Source: Streptomyces sp. A0958 (GTDB taxonomy: Bacteria; Actinomycetota; Actinomycetes; Streptomycetales; Streptomycetaceae). Taken from it: a DNA stretch of 64,000 bases. The notes beneath the pieces are model-generated. The model saw nothing but the letters and a program-made list of their open reading frames with translations, ran no database searches and was not told the DNA's origin. The DNA is taken from NCBI RefSeq assembly GCF_004795035.1, contig NZ_SSBK01000014.1, positions 62,001 through 126,000 on the forward strand, in the 5' to 3' direction. Shown here piece by piece: positions 52,922 through 61,710 of the stretch. The position numbers and the translations under genes are program-made. Position 1 is the stretch's first letter. Every line of letters begins with the position of its first letter.

Positions 52922-53437
52922 ATGAGCGATTCCTCCTCCGCGGCACCGGTCGTCCTCGACATCTGGTGCGAACTCGAGTGCCCCGACTGCCACCACGCCC
53001 TCACCGATGTGCACGCCCTGCGGGCCCGGTACGGGGACCGGATCGAGGTACGGCTGCGGCACTTCCCCCTGGAGAAGCACCGGCACGCGTACGCCGCGGC
53101 CCAGGCCGCCGAGGAGGCCGTGGCCCAGGGCGGCGGTTGGCCGTACATCGAGGCGGTCCTCGCGCGCACCGCCGACCTCTCGGCCACCGGCGAGAAGCTG
53201 CTGATCGAGGTGGCCCGGGAACTGGGTCTGGAGGCCGAGGAGTTCGACACCGCGCTGATCGACGGCCGTCACACGCTGATCGTCGACGCGGACCAGGCCG
53301 AGGGCAAGGCGATCGGGGTGACCGGCACGCCGACGTACGTGATCGGCGGGGAGCGCCTCGACGGCGGCAAGAGCCAGGAAGGGCTGCGCGAGCGGATCGA
53401 GGAGATCGCCGACCGGCTGCTCGCCGAGCAGGGCTGA
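52922..53437 (+). CDS. DsbA/FrnE-like thioredoxin-fold protein
   Basis: 171 residues, no signal peptide, so cytoplasmic. The thioredoxin-fold N-terminus VVLDIWCELECPDCHHALTD carries three cysteines (CxxxCxxC). The cis-Pro region is GVTGTPTYVIGGERL. It resembles the DSBA-family oxidoreductases related to FrnE. It may handle thiol-disulfide exchange with mycothiol or an unknown partner. ATG 52922. It is flanked by genes on the opposite strand on both sides. Confidence 0.88.
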   Translation: MSDSSSAAPVVLDIWCELECPDCHHALTDVHALRARYGDRIEVRLRHFPLEKHRHAYAAAQAAEEAVAQGGGWPYIEAVLARTADLSATGEKLLIEVARELGLEAEEFDTALIDGRHTLIVDADQAEGKAIGVTGTPTYVIGGERLDGGKSQEGLRERIEEIADRLLAEQG

Positions 53438-53469
53438 GTGCCGGGGGTCCCAGGGGGCGTCGGGCCGGG

Positions 53470-54306
53470 TTACAGCGGTTTGGCCAGGTTGTACTGGGTC
53501 GGCTCGTAGCCCAGCGACTCGTACAGCCGCAGCGCCGGGGTGTTGGCCGTGACGACATGGAGGCCTAGCTTCCGCTCGCCCGCCGCCAGGGCGATCCGCT
53601 CGGCCCGGAGCATCAGGGCCCGCCCGTAGCCGTACCCCCGGAACCGCTCGTGCACCTCCACGTCGAACACGTAGCCGACCCGCAGACCGGGGTGCATCTC
53701 GAACGGCGCCACCCAGACGTGCCCCACCGCTTCGCCCTCGTGGATCAGGTACTCCAGCCGCACCCCCTCGGTGGCGAGGCCGTCGGGCAGGTGCCGGATG
53801 TGGGAGGTGCGGGCCGCCTGCAGCGCCGCCTCCGGCGGGAAGCCGCGGCTCACCAGGCTCTGTGCGTACGAGGCGATCGCCCCGCGCTCCCAGGCGGTGA
53901 ACTCCTCCGGCGTCATCGGGCGCGCGGTGAGCCCGTCCGCCGGGGCCGGCGGCTGCTCGGGCAGCGTCTTGACCATGTTCCGGCTGCGCTCGGTGTAACC
54001 GAGTGCGGCGGCCAGCCGCTGCCCGGCGGTGTTGTCGGCGGCCACCTCCGTGCTCGCCTGGCGGCAGCCCCAGCCGCGCAGGACTTCCTCGGCGGCCAGC
54101 GCCGCGATGGTGCCCCTGCCGCGCCTGCGGACGGCCTCGTCGATCCGCAGGGCGCTCAGCAGGCCCGTCGCTCCGGCCGTCCCCGGCTCGACGGCGAGCG
54201 CGACGGAACCGACGGGGCGGCCGTTGTCGCAGACGTCGTACGTGCGCCGCTGTGCGCCGTCGGCGCCTGACTGGATCGGCCCGGTCGGCCGCAGTGTCGT
54301 CGTCAT
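53470..54306 (-). CDS. GNAT-family N-acetyltransferase with two tandem GNAT-like domains
   Basis: 278 residues. The N-terminal half has an acetyl-CoA loop RIDEAVRRRGRGTIAALAAE. The C-terminal half has a second (DVEVHERFRGYGYGRALMLR) with the ALRLYESLGY end motif. Both retain the R/Q-x2-G-x-G/A pattern. The two-domain layout recalls MshD (mycothiol synthase), but the sequence alone does not prove that, and real mshD usually lies elsewhere. ATG 54306 (MTTTLRPTG). Substrate unknown. Confidence 0.85.
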   Translation of the reverse strand: MTTTLRPTGPIQSGADGAQRRTYDVCDNGRPVGSVALAVEPGTAGATGLLSALRIDEAVRRRGRGTIAALAAEEVLRGWGCRQASTEVAADNTAGQRLAAALGYTERSRNMVKTLPEQPPAPADGLTARPMTPEEFTAWERGAIASYAQSLVSRGFPPEAALQAARTSHIRHLPDGLATEGVRLEYLIHEGEAVGHVWVAPFEMHPGLRVGYVFDVEVHERFRGYGYGRALMLRAERIALAAGERKLGLHVVTANTPALRLYESLGYEPTQYNLAKPL

Positions 54307-54381
54307 CAGAGGTTTTTTATCCCCTGCGCACGGGCCCGTCACCCGTTTTTCCGCCCACGGACCGGTCGGCGGGCGCCGCCG

Positions 54382-55203
54382 TCACGGGTCGAGGTCGTCC
54401 GCGGCCCGCTCGTCGAAGACGCGCATCGCCTTGGCGGTCACCGGCCCGGGCGCACCCGGCAGTTCGCGGCCGTCGACCCGGTGGACGGCCTGGACGTCGC
54501 GCAGGGTGGAGGTCAGGAAGATCTCCTCGGCCCGGTCCAGGACGTCGAACGGCAGGTCGGTCTCCTGCGCCCCGGTCCACTCCACCGCCAGCGCCCGGGT
54601 GATCCCGGCCAGGCAGCCGGAGGCGACGGGCGGAGTGTGGAGTTGCCCGTCCAGGACGACGAAGACGTTCGAACCGGTGCCCTCGCAGAGCCGGTCGGCG
54701 GTGTTGGCGAACAGGGCCTCGGACGCGCCCTGCTCGTGGGCGCGGGCGAGGGCGACGACGTTCTCCGCGTACGAGGTGGTCTTGAGGCCGGTGACTGCGC
54801 CGCGTTCGTTACGCGTCCACGGCACGGTGACGACCGCCGTGGTGTCGGGGCGGCGCTTCACCTCGCCGAGGGCGACGAAGAGGCCGGGGCCGTCGTTGCC
54901 CCGGTCGGAGCCGAGGGGCGAGACACCGCCGGTGAAGGTGATGCGCAGCCGGCCCAGCGCCACCGGGTTGGCCTCGATGACGGCGGTGCAGGCGCGGCGC
55001 ACCTCGTCCAGGTCGGGGGCGGGGAGGCCGAGGCCCCGGGCGGAGCGGGTCAGGCGGTCCAGGTGCCGGGTGAGGGCGAAGGGCCGGCCCTGGGAGACCC
55101 GGAGCGTCTCGAAGACGCCGTCGCCGACGGTGAGCCCGTGGTCGAGCACGGACAGCCGGGCGTCGTCGGCAGGGTGCAGCTCGCCGTTGACCCAGATCCT
55201 CAT
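54382..55203 (-). CDS. pabC: Aminotransferase class IV, aminodeoxychorismate lyase-like
   Basis: 273 residues, PLP fold type IV. It probably converts 4-amino-4-deoxychorismate to p-aminobenzoate. MRIWVNGELHPADDARLSVL and DHGLTVGDGVFETL are the N-terminal blocks. The PLP lysine is in GLKTTSYAENV, and EGTGSNVFVV and ITRALAVE follow. ATG 55203 overlaps the stop of the pabB-like gene (ATGA), supporting a shared pathway. A branched-chain or D-amino-acid aminotransferase role is less likely given the neighbour. Confidence 0.88.
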   Translation of the reverse strand: MRIWVNGELHPADDARLSVLDHGLTVGDGVFETLRVSQGRPFALTRHLDRLTRSARGLGLPAPDLDEVRRACTAVIEANPVALGRLRITFTGGVSPLGSDRGNDGPGLFVALGEVKRRPDTTAVVTVPWTRNERGAVTGLKTTSYAENVVALARAHEQGASEALFANTADRLCEGTGSNVFVVLDGQLHTPPVASGCLAGITRALAVEWTGAQETDLPFDVLDRAEEIFLTSTLRDVQAVHRVDGRELPGAPGPVTAKAMRVFDERAADDLDP

Positions 55204-56255
55204 GGTGCGGTCCTTCCGGTCGCTTCGTATGAGCCCGACGCTACCGCGAGCAGCCGGGACGCCTTCAGTTCGGTCTCCGCCCATTCGCGTTCCGGATCGG
55301 AGCCCCAGGTGATGCCGGCCCCGGTGCCGAAGCGCAGGAGGGGGGTGGGGCCTGTGCGGTCGGTCCAGAAGGTGCGGATGCCGACGGCGAGCGAGGCGGT
55401 GGCGCGGTCGGCGTCCACCCAGCCGATGCCACCGCAGTACGGGCCGCGCGGGGCGGTCTCCAGTTCGCGGATGATCCGCAGCGCGCTGGACTTGGGGGCT
55501 CCGGTGACCGAGCCGGGCGGGAAGGCGGCGGCCAGGATCTCCGGCCAGCCGGCGCCTTCGGCGAGGCGGCCGCGCACGGTGGAGACGAGGTGGACGAGGC
55601 CGGGGTGCTTCTCGACGGCGCACAGGTCGGGGACGGTCACCGATCCGGTGGCGCAGACCCGGCCCAGGTCGTTGCGGACCAGGTCGACGATCATCACGTT
55701 CTCGGCGTGGTCCTTCTCCAGCAGGTCCGCCTCGGTGCGTCCGGTGCCCTTGATCGGCCCGGACTCGACCGTGCGGCCGTCCCTGCGCAGGAACAGTTCG
55801 GGCGAAGCGGTGGCGATCTCGACGCCGTGCGCCGGGAGCCGAATCGTTCCTGCGTAGGGGGCGGGGTTGCCGCGCGCCAGCAGAGCGGTGAGGGCGTCCA
55901 CGTCCGCCCCGGCCGGGTCGGGCAGCGGGGCGCTCAGCACGCGGCAGAGGTTGGCCTGGTAGACCTCGCCGGTCGCGATGTACTCACGGATGCGCCGCAC
56001 CCCCGCCGTGTACGCGGCGCGGTCGAGCGAGGAGGTCCAGTCGCCGGCCGCCGGGCCGCGCCAGGCGCCTGGCACCGGGGCGGGCACGTCGGCGGTGCGT
56101 ACGGTGTCGAAGCGGGCGCAGAGGAAGGAGCCCTCGAAACCGGCGCAGACGGCCCAGAAACCGGATGAGTCGAGGGCGGCGGGATCATTGGTCACATCCC
56201 GTAGACCGGAGGCGACGAGGCCGCCGAAGCGGGCCATGGGAGCGAGGTCGTGCAC
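55200..56255 (-). CDS. pabB: Chorismate-binding protein, aminodeoxychorismate synthase component I-like
   Basis: 351 residues, anthranilate synthase component I/PabB family. IREYIATGEVYQANLCRVLS, SPELFLRRDGRTVESGPIKG, DLVRNDLGRVCATGSV, and FPPGSVTGAPKSSALRII are family blocks. The N-terminal domain is short, so the protein is smaller than E. coli PabB. It makes aminodeoxychorismate from chorismate, linking to the aro genes 50 kb away. Start uncertain: GTG 56255 (VHDLAPMARF) has no good ribosome-binding site, and an internal ATG at MARFGG is possible. Confidence 0.87.
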   Translation of the reverse strand: MHDLAPMARFGGLVASGLRDVTNDPAALDSSGFWAVCAGFEGSFLCARFDTVRTADVPAPVPGAWRGPAAGDWTSSLDRAAYTAGVRRIREYIATGEVYQANLCRVLSAPLPDPAGADVDALTALLARGNPAPYAGTIRLPAHGVEIATASPELFLRRDGRTVESGPIKGTGRTEADLLEKDHAENVMIVDLVRNDLGRVCATGSVTVPDLCAVEKHPGLVHLVSTVRGRLAEGAGWPEILAAAFPPGSVTGAPKSSALRIIRELETAPRGPYCGGIGWVDADRATASLAVGIRTFWTDRTGPTPLLRFGTGAGITWGSDPEREWAETELKASRLLAVASGSYEATGRTAP

Positions 56256-56399
56256 GTCGGTGAGTCTAGGTCGGCGCTCGGTGACCTGCGCCGGGGCGGT
56301 GCACCTCAGCACGCTGCACAAACGCGTTTTTGTACTGGCCCCGGAATCCGCTAGAGTTCAACACGTCGCCGGGACACGCGAGTGAGCCGGAAACGACAA

Positions 56400-56472
56400 G
56401 CGGACGTAGCTCAGTTGGTAGAGCGCAACCTTGCCAAGGTTGAGGTCGCCAGTTCGAACCTGGTCGTCCGCT
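56400..56472 (+). tRNA. tRNA-Gly (anticodon GCC)
   Basis: 73 nt. Acceptor stem gcggacg/cgtccgc, anticodon stem caacc/ggttg with loop ttgccaa, T-loop ttcgaac. First of a five-tRNA cluster. No encoded CCA. Confidence 0.97.
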
Positions 56473-56509
56473 CGCAGAAGGTGGGGGGTCTTCCCGAGCC
56501 CCCACCCCT

Positions 56510-56580
56510 GGTGGAGTGGCCGAGAGGCGAGGCAACGGCCTGCAAAGCCGTCTACACGGGTTCAAATCCCGTCTCCACCT
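56510..56580 (+). tRNA. tRNA-Cys (anticodon GCA)
   Basis: 71 nt. Acceptor stem ggtggag/ctccacc, anticodon stem acggc/gccgt with loop ctgcaaa, T-loop ttcaaat. Confidence 0.95.
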
Positions 56581-56584
56581 CCAA

Positions 56585-56656
56585 GGACGATTAGCTCAGC
56601 GGGAGAGCGCTTCCCTGACACGGAAGAGGTCACTGGTTCAATCCCAGTATCGTCCA
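56585..56656 (+). tRNA. tRNA-Val (anticodon GAC), copy 1
   Basis: 72 nt. Acceptor stem ggacgat/atcgtcc, anticodon stem cttcc/ggaag with loop ctgacac, T-loop ttcaatc. It begins 4 bases after tRNA-Cys. Confidence 0.96.
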
Positions 56657-56692
56657 CTGATCCGCAAGGATCGGCGGTCCGCAAGGGCCCCC

Positions 56693-56764
56693 GCGCGATT
56701 AGCTCAGCGGGAGAGCGCTTCCCTGACACGGAAGAGGTCACTGGTTCAATCCCAGTATCGCGCA
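56693..56764 (+). tRNA. tRNA-Val (anticodon GAC), copy 2
   Basis: 72 nt. The body matches copy 1, but the acceptor stem is gcgcgat/atcgcgc, with compensating changes on both sides. Confidence 0.96.
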
Positions 56765-56786
56765 CGCAGTACACGCAGGGTCACCT

Positions 56787-56858
56787 GCGCGATTAGCTCA
56801 GCGGGAGAGCGCTTCCCTGACACGGAAGAGGTCACTGGTTCAATCCCAGTATCGCGCA
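56787..56858 (+). tRNA. tRNA-Val (anticodon GAC), copy 3
   Basis: 72 nt, identical to copy 2 including the acceptor stem gcgcgat/atcgcgc. It closes the cluster. Confidence 0.96.
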
Positions 56859-56864
56859 CCATCA

Positions 56865-56898
56865 CGAAGCCCCGGTCGTCTCGACGACCGGGGCTTCG
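56865..56898 (+). terminator. Terminator of the tRNA cluster
   Basis: cgaagccccggtcgtc (56865-56880) and gacgaccggggcttcg (56883-56898) form a perfect 16-bp palindrome with a minimal loop, 7 bases after the last tRNA. Confidence 0.88.
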
Positions 56899-57253
56899 TC
56901 GTCCCCACCCGGTCAGGATGAGAAGAGCATGCGGCCGAAGCTCTTCTGCCGGTAGTCACCGTGGTGCCCGCCGTGGTGCTGCGGGGCGCCCCAGGCGGGC
57001 GCCGGAGCGGACGGGTTCGCCCTCGCCGGAAGGCACGCCCGCCGACGGTCGGTTCACCCTACGACGAGTGCTCGACGTCCAACTCCGGTTCCAGCGAGGT
57101 GATTCGTGCCCGGCGAACGGGCCCGGACAGCGCGATGTCCGGTCAGCTCCCCAGCTGACCGGACAAACGCTGCCGTCCGCCGCACCCCCGTCCCCACGGG
57201 GTTGTTGGCCGGATGTCCCGGTCCGGACCGCTCTTCCGGACCCGGGGCGCCGC
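56899..57253. other. 355-bp gap without a recognisable gene
   Basis: Open frames here show no consistent third-position bias and no ribosome-binding sites. I see no RNA gene or strong hairpin. Confidence 0.6.
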
Positions 57254-57463
57254 TCAGCGCCCCAGCATCACGCCCACGGACGACGCCTGTGTGACCACTG
57301 CTTCCCAGCCGCCGAAGACGACGACGAGCAGGGCCGCCAGGGGAAGGACCATGGCCGTCGCCACCAGCGGGTGACGCGTGCCGGACGACGGGCGGCTGCC
57401 GAACGCGGCGTGAGCCCTGCGTCCCCGCGTGCGGATGACGGTCCGCGCTGCCGTGTCCGCCAT
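57254..57463 (-). CDS. Small single-pass membrane protein (69 residues)
   Basis: 69 residues. A basic N-terminal half (ADTAARTVIRTRGRRAHAAF, then SRPSSGTRHP) is followed by one hydrophobic segment (LVATAMVLPLAALLVVVFGG) and the tail WEAVVTQASSVGVMLGR. ATG 57463 has a strong GGAGAGG 6 bases upstream, which is good evidence that the gene is real. The family is unknown to me. The positive-inside rule predicts a cytoplasmic N-terminus. It stands alone between the tRNA cluster and the kinase gene. Confidence 0.72.
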   Translation of the reverse strand: MADTAARTVIRTRGRRAHAAFGSRPSSGTRHPLVATAMVLPLAALLVVVFGGWEAVVTQASSVGVMLGR

Positions 57464-58099
57464 GATTCCTCTCCTGACCTGATGTGGGGCGGCGGGCGTT
57501 TGACCTCGGGGGACGAGTGCGACGCCCGCCGCTTGACTTCAACATTAGGGATTCGGGCGGCGCGCGGCGTCATGCCCGCGTACCGAATGCCGGGCCTCCC
57601 GGAGGATGAGCCATGAGTGCTCGGTGTACTCCCCTGGGTGGAGACGGGGCTACGCAGGGTTGGGGTCATCCCGGAGGGGATGCTCGGCGGTGCCGTCCTC
57701 CTTGGTTACCGGTCATTCCGCCAGGGTCGCCTCTCGCGGCCTCATTGGCTATGGGGAGGGGTGACTTCACTCACTTCGACCACACTTCGGCGGGCCGCGT
57801 TCTCCACCCTGCCGCCGGCCCCGGAGGCCACCGCCTCGTACGGCCCGACGGTGTCGCCGGCGTCCACGACCCTCTCGGCCCGGTCGCCCTCCACCGATCC
57901 AATCCCCCTTCTGCGGTCCACCTTTGACATCTCGCACGGCCCGGGGCGCCTGCATGCGCGGCTCCCTGACCGCTCCTCACGTCTCCCACCCGGTACTGAC
58001 AATCGAATCCCCGGCGAGGGCGCGGCCTCTGAGCGCCCCGGGCGACGGGTACGTAAGCTGTGCCTCGTCAGGCGTACCAGGCAGCGGGGATGGGCAGAC
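57464..58099. other. 636-bp gap upstream of the Ser/Thr kinase gene
   Basis: Both strands have open frames, including an in-frame extension of the kinase back to 57617, but the codon bias is poor and there are no ribosome-binding sites. It may contain a decayed gene and the kinase promoter. I cannot identify either. Confidence 0.55.
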
Positions 58100-59389
58100 A
58101 TGGCGATGATGCGGCTCCGGCGCGAGGACCCGCGTGTCGTCGGCTCGTTCAGGCTGCACCGGCGGCTCGGGGCCGGCGGGATGGGTGTCGTCTACCTCGG
58201 CTCGGACCGCCGGGGCCAGCGGGTGGCGCTGAAGGTGATCCGCCCGGACCTGGCGGAGGATCAGGAGTTCCGTTCGCGGTTCGCTCGCGAGGTCTCCGCC
58301 GCCCGCCGGATTCGCGGCGGATGCACGGCACGGCTGGTGGCCGCCGATCTGGAGGCGGACCGTCCGTGGTTCGCCACGCAGTACGTGCCGGGCCCCTCGT
58401 TGCACGACAAGGTGGCCGAGGAGGGCCCGCTGTCGGCCGCCGAGGTGGCCTCGATCGGCGCCGCGCTCTCCGAGGGCCTGGTGGCGGTGCACGAGGCCGG
58501 TGTCGTCCACCGCGACCTGAAGCCGTCGAACATCCTCCTCTCCCCCAAGGGCCCCCGGATCATCGACTTCGGGATCGCCTGGGCGACGGGCGCCTCCACG
58601 CTGACGCACGTCGGTACGGCGGTGGGCTCGCCCGGCTTCCTCGCCCCCGAGCAGGTCCGGGGCGCGGCGGTGACCCCCGCGACGGACGTCTTCTCGCTCG
58701 GGGCCACACTGGCGTACGCGGCGATGGCCGACTCCCCCTTCGGGCACGGAAGTTCCGAGGTCATGCTCTACCGCGTGGTGCACGAGGAGCCTCAGCTGTT
58801 CGACGTGCACGACGCGCTCGCGCCTCTGCTGAGCGCCTGTCTGGCGAAGGACCCTGAGGAGCGCCCGAGCACGCTCCAGCTGTCGATGCGGCTCAAGGAG
58901 ATCGCGGCGCGGGAGGCCCAGGGGCTGCACGAGAGCCGGCCACCCGTCCAGCGTTCGGCGCAGGAGGCGGACCGGCCGACCGGCCGTCTGGACGGCCCGT
59001 ACACGGAGCAGCAGACCCGCCGGGCCGCCGGTCCCGCTCCCGGGACGCGTCCGCAGAACCGGCCGTCGTCGCGTCCAGCCCCGTCCCGCACCGGCGGCGG
59101 GCGTCCGTCGCAGCAGCCGCCGCGCGGGGCGACCCGTCCCGGCAGGCGTCCGCAGGGCACCAACGGGACGAACGGCAGGCCGCGTACGCGACCGGGGACC
59201 CGGACGACCTCGACCGGCCGGCGCCCGGCCAACCCCCGGCTGCTGCGGCAGCGGCTCGTCGTCTTCGTGGTGGTGACGCTGCTGGTGGCGCTGGGGATCG
59301 CGGCGGCGCAGGGCTGCCAGGGTCCGGCCCGGGGCCTGGGCGCGGACCTCGGCCACGGCGGGGGTCAGAGCCAGGCGCAGGACCGGTAG
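58100..59389 (+). CDS. Membrane-anchored serine/threonine protein kinase
   Basis: 429 residues. A Hanks-type kinase domain lies at ~15-275: glycine loop RLGAGGMGVVYLG, ATP-Lys in VALKVIRPDL, catalytic loop VVHRDLKPSN, DFG in IIDFGIAWATG, and GSPGFLAPEQV (APE). A ~95-residue Pro/Arg/Thr/Gly-rich linker leads to one membrane helix (LVVFVVVTLLVALGIAAAQG) near residue 385 and a tail of ~30 residues. There is no PASTA or other sensor domain outside. ATG 58100 with GGGGA upstream is preferred over the extended frame. Substrates unknown. Confidence 0.92.
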   Translation: MAMMRLRREDPRVVGSFRLHRRLGAGGMGVVYLGSDRRGQRVALKVIRPDLAEDQEFRSRFAREVSAARRIRGGCTARLVAADLEADRPWFATQYVPGPSLHDKVAEEGPLSAAEVASIGAALSEGLVAVHEAGVVHRDLKPSNILLSPKGPRIIDFGIAWATGASTLTHVGTAVGSPGFLAPEQVRGAAVTPATDVFSLGATLAYAAMADSPFGHGSSEVMLYRVVHEEPQLFDVHDALAPLLSACLAKDPEERPSTLQLSMRLKEIAAREAQGLHESRPPVQRSAQEADRPTGRLDGPYTEQQTRRAAGPAPGTRPQNRPSSRPAPSRTGGGRPSQQPPRGATRPGRRPQGTNGTNGRPRTRPGTRTTSTGRRPANPRLLRQRLVVFVVVTLLVALGIAAAQGCQGPARGLGADLGHGGGQSQAQDR

Positions 59390-59401
59390 CGGGGTCCGGT
59401 T

Positions 59402-60220
59402 CTAGCTTTCCGGGCGGCCCGTCGCCACCGCGTAGAAGGCGACCGCTGCGGCGGCGCCGACGTTCAGTGAGTCCACGCCGTGGGCCATCGGGATGCGTAC
59501 CCACTCGTCGGCGGCGACGAGGGCCTGGGTGGAGAGGCCGTCGCCCTCGGCGCCGAGCATCAGGGCCACCTGGTCCATCCGGTGCGGCGCCGCCTCCTCG
59601 ATGCTGCTGGCCTTCTCGTCGGGGGTCAGCGCGAGCAGCGTGAAACCGGCCTCGCGTACGGTCTCCAGGGCCTTGGGCCAGGTGTCGAGTCGGGCGTACG
59701 GGACGGAGAAGACCGCGCCCATCGAGACCTTGACGGAACGCCGGTACAGCGGGTCGGCGCAGTCCGGGGAGAGCAGGACGGCGTCCATGCCGAGGGCGGC
59801 GGCGCTGCGGAAGATCGCCCCGATGTTGGTGTGGTCGTTGACGGCCTCCATGACGACCACCCGGCGGGCGGTGCGCAGCAGTTCGTCGGCGGTCGGCAGG
59901 GGCTTGCGCTGCATGGAGGCGAGGGCGCCGCGGTGCACGTGGTAGCCGGTGACGCGCTCGGCGAGCTCCGGGCTGACCGCGTACACGGGGGCCGGGACCT
60001 CGTCGATGACGTCGCGCATCAGGTCGATCCACTTCGCCGAGAGCAGCATGGAGCGCATCTCGTACCCGGCGTGCCGGGCGCGTCTGATCACCTTCTCCCC
60101 CTCGGCGATGAAGAGGCCCTCGGCGGGCTCCCGTCTGCGCCGGAGTTCCACATCGGTCAGGCCGGTGTAGTCGCTCAGGCGGGGGTCGTCGGGGTCGTCG
60201 ACGGTGATGAGATCAGCCAC
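59402..60220 (-). CDS. TrmH/SpoU family RNA 2'-O-methyltransferase
   Basis: 272 residues. An N-terminal substrate-binding domain (GLFIAEGEKVIRRA) precedes the SPOUT domain. The knot motifs are EAVNDHTNIGAIFRSAAALG (motif 1, with Asn and Arg), LMLGAEGDGLS (motif 2) and IPMAHGVDSLNVGAAAAVAF (motif 3). It uses S-adenosylmethionine to methylate a ribose in rRNA or tRNA; the target is not predictable. GTG start at 60220. It converges with the kinase gene, 12 bases apart. Confidence 0.92.
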   Translation of the reverse strand: MADLITVDDPDDPRLSDYTGLTDVELRRRREPAEGLFIAEGEKVIRRARHAGYEMRSMLLSAKWIDLMRDVIDEVPAPVYAVSPELAERVTGYHVHRGALASMQRKPLPTADELLRTARRVVVMEAVNDHTNIGAIFRSAAALGMDAVLLSPDCADPLYRRSVKVSMGAVFSVPYARLDTWPKALETVREAGFTLLALTPDEKASSIEEAAPHRMDQVALMLGAEGDGLSTQALVAADEWVRIPMAHGVDSLNVGAAAAVAFYAVATGRPES

Positions 60221-60283
60221 GGTTTGATACTGCCTTGTCCGGTGTGTGGTGCCAACGGTCTGGAGGAGATCCGTTACCGCTGG

Positions 60284-61534
60284 TTACCTGGCGGTCGGTG
60301 CGGTGGCCGGGCCGACCGCGACGACGTCGCCGATGACGATGACTGCGGGCGGGCGGACGTCCTCGGCGGCCACGCGCTCGGCGACGGTCGCGAGGGTCGC
60401 GTCGACGCGGCGCTGGGCGGCCGTCGTCCCTTCCTGGACGAGGGCGACCGGGGTCTCGGGGGACCTGCCGTGTTCGACGAGCGCGCGCGCGATGGCCCCG
60501 ATCTTGTCGACGGCCATCAGGAGCACCAGCGTGCCGCGCAGCCGGGCGACGGCCTCCCAGTCGACCAGCGAACGCTCGTCGTCGGGGGCGACGTGGCCGC
60601 TGACCACGGTGAATTCGTGGGCGACGCCTCGGTGGGTGACGGGGATACCGGCCGCGCCGGGCACCGAGATCGAACTGGAGATACCGGGGACGACCGTGCA
60701 CGGGATGCCCTCGGCGGCGAGCGCCTGCGCCTCCTCCATGCCCCGGCCGAAGACGAACGGGTCGCCGCCCTTGAGCCGGACGACCGCCTTGCCCGCCTTG
60801 GCGTGCTCGATCAGGGCGTTGTTGATGGCCTCCTGCGCCATGTAGCGCCCGTACGGGATCTTCGCGGCGTCGATCACCTCGACGTGCGGCGGGAGTTCGT
60901 CCAGCAGGTCGCGCGGGCCGAGCCGGTCGGCGATGACGACGTCCGCCTCGGCGAGGAGGCGGCGGCCGCGGACGGTGATCAGGTCGGGGTCGCCGGGCCC
61001 GCCGCCGACCAGGGCGACGCCGGCGGTCCGGGTGCGGTGGTGCGGGGCGGCGATGCTGCCGTCGCGCAGGCCCTCGACGATCGCGTCGCGGACGGCCGCC
61101 GAGTGGCGCGGGTCGCGGCCGTGCGCGCCGGCGGTGAGCACGGCGACGGTCACGCCCTCGCTGCGGCCGGTGGCCGGGGTCCAGGCGGTGGCGGCTTCCG
61201 CGTCGTCGCTGCGGACGCACCAGGTACGGGTGCGCTCGGCCTCGGCGGAGGCGGCGTCGTTGGCCACCGGGTCGTCGGTCGCGATGAGCGCGTACCAGGT
61301 GTCGGTGAGGTCGCCGTCGGCGTACGGGCGGCGCTCCCAGCGGATCTCACCGGCGTCGGCCATCGCCTCGACGGACGCGGTGGCGGAGGGGGACACGAGG
61401 ACGATGTCGGCTCCGGCCGCGATGAGGGCGGGGAGACGGCGCTGCGCGACCTGGCCGCCACCGACGACGACTACGCGGCGCCCGCTCAGGCGCAGTCCGA
61501 CGGGGTAAGCGGGGCGATCGGCGTGCTCGGCCAT
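60284..61534 (-). CDS. cobA: Siroheme synthase / uroporphyrinogen-III C-methyltransferase
   Basis: 416 residues. The N-terminal CysG_N-type domain (RRVVVVGGGQVAQRRLPALI) is an NAD-dependent precorrin-2 dehydrogenase/ferrochelatase. The C-terminal SAM-dependent methyltransferase domain begins ALVGGGPGDPDLITVRGRRL and carries ADVVIADRL, VRLKGGDPFVFGRG and VPGISSSISVPG. It makes precorrin-2 for cobalamin and sirohaem. The helical dimerisation domain between the two halves appears shortened. ATG 61534 (MAEHADRPAYPVG) follows GAGGAG at a somewhat long spacing. It lies downstream of the BluB-CobT gene, consistent with a B12 locus. Confidence 0.93.
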   Translation of the reverse strand: MAEHADRPAYPVGLRLSGRRVVVVGGGQVAQRRLPALIAAGADIVLVSPSATASVEAMADAGEIRWERRPYADGDLTDTWYALIATDDPVANDAASAEAERTRTWCVRSDDAEAATAWTPATGRSEGVTVAVLTAGAHGRDPRHSAAVRDAIVEGLRDGSIAAPHHRTRTAGVALVGGGPGDPDLITVRGRRLLAEADVVIADRLGPRDLLDELPPHVEVIDAAKIPYGRYMAQEAINNALIEHAKAGKAVVRLKGGDPFVFGRGMEEAQALAAEGIPCTVVPGISSSISVPGAAGIPVTHRGVAHEFTVVSGHVAPDDERSLVDWEAVARLRGTLVLLMAVDKIGAIARALVEHGRSPETPVALVQEGTTAAQRRVDATLATVAERVAAEDVRPPAVIVIGDVVAVGPATAPTAR

Positions 61535-61710
61535 GGCGGTGCGGGCTCCTCGTGCGATGCGGGGTGCGCGGCCGCTGCGGCGGTGGAGCGGCTGTGACGT
61601 GCGGGGTTCACGATACGGGGTGGGCGGGGCGGGGGGTGGGGTGCGGGGCTTGGTGGGTGCGGGGGTGGGCGCCAGCGGCGGGCTTGTACCCTCCCCGCCC
61701 CTGCCCGTAA

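Noticed and set aside
57617..58099. In-frame upstream extension of the Ser/Thr kinase
   Set aside because: The kinase domain begins normally right after ATG 58100, and the extension lacks coding bias and a ribosome-binding site.
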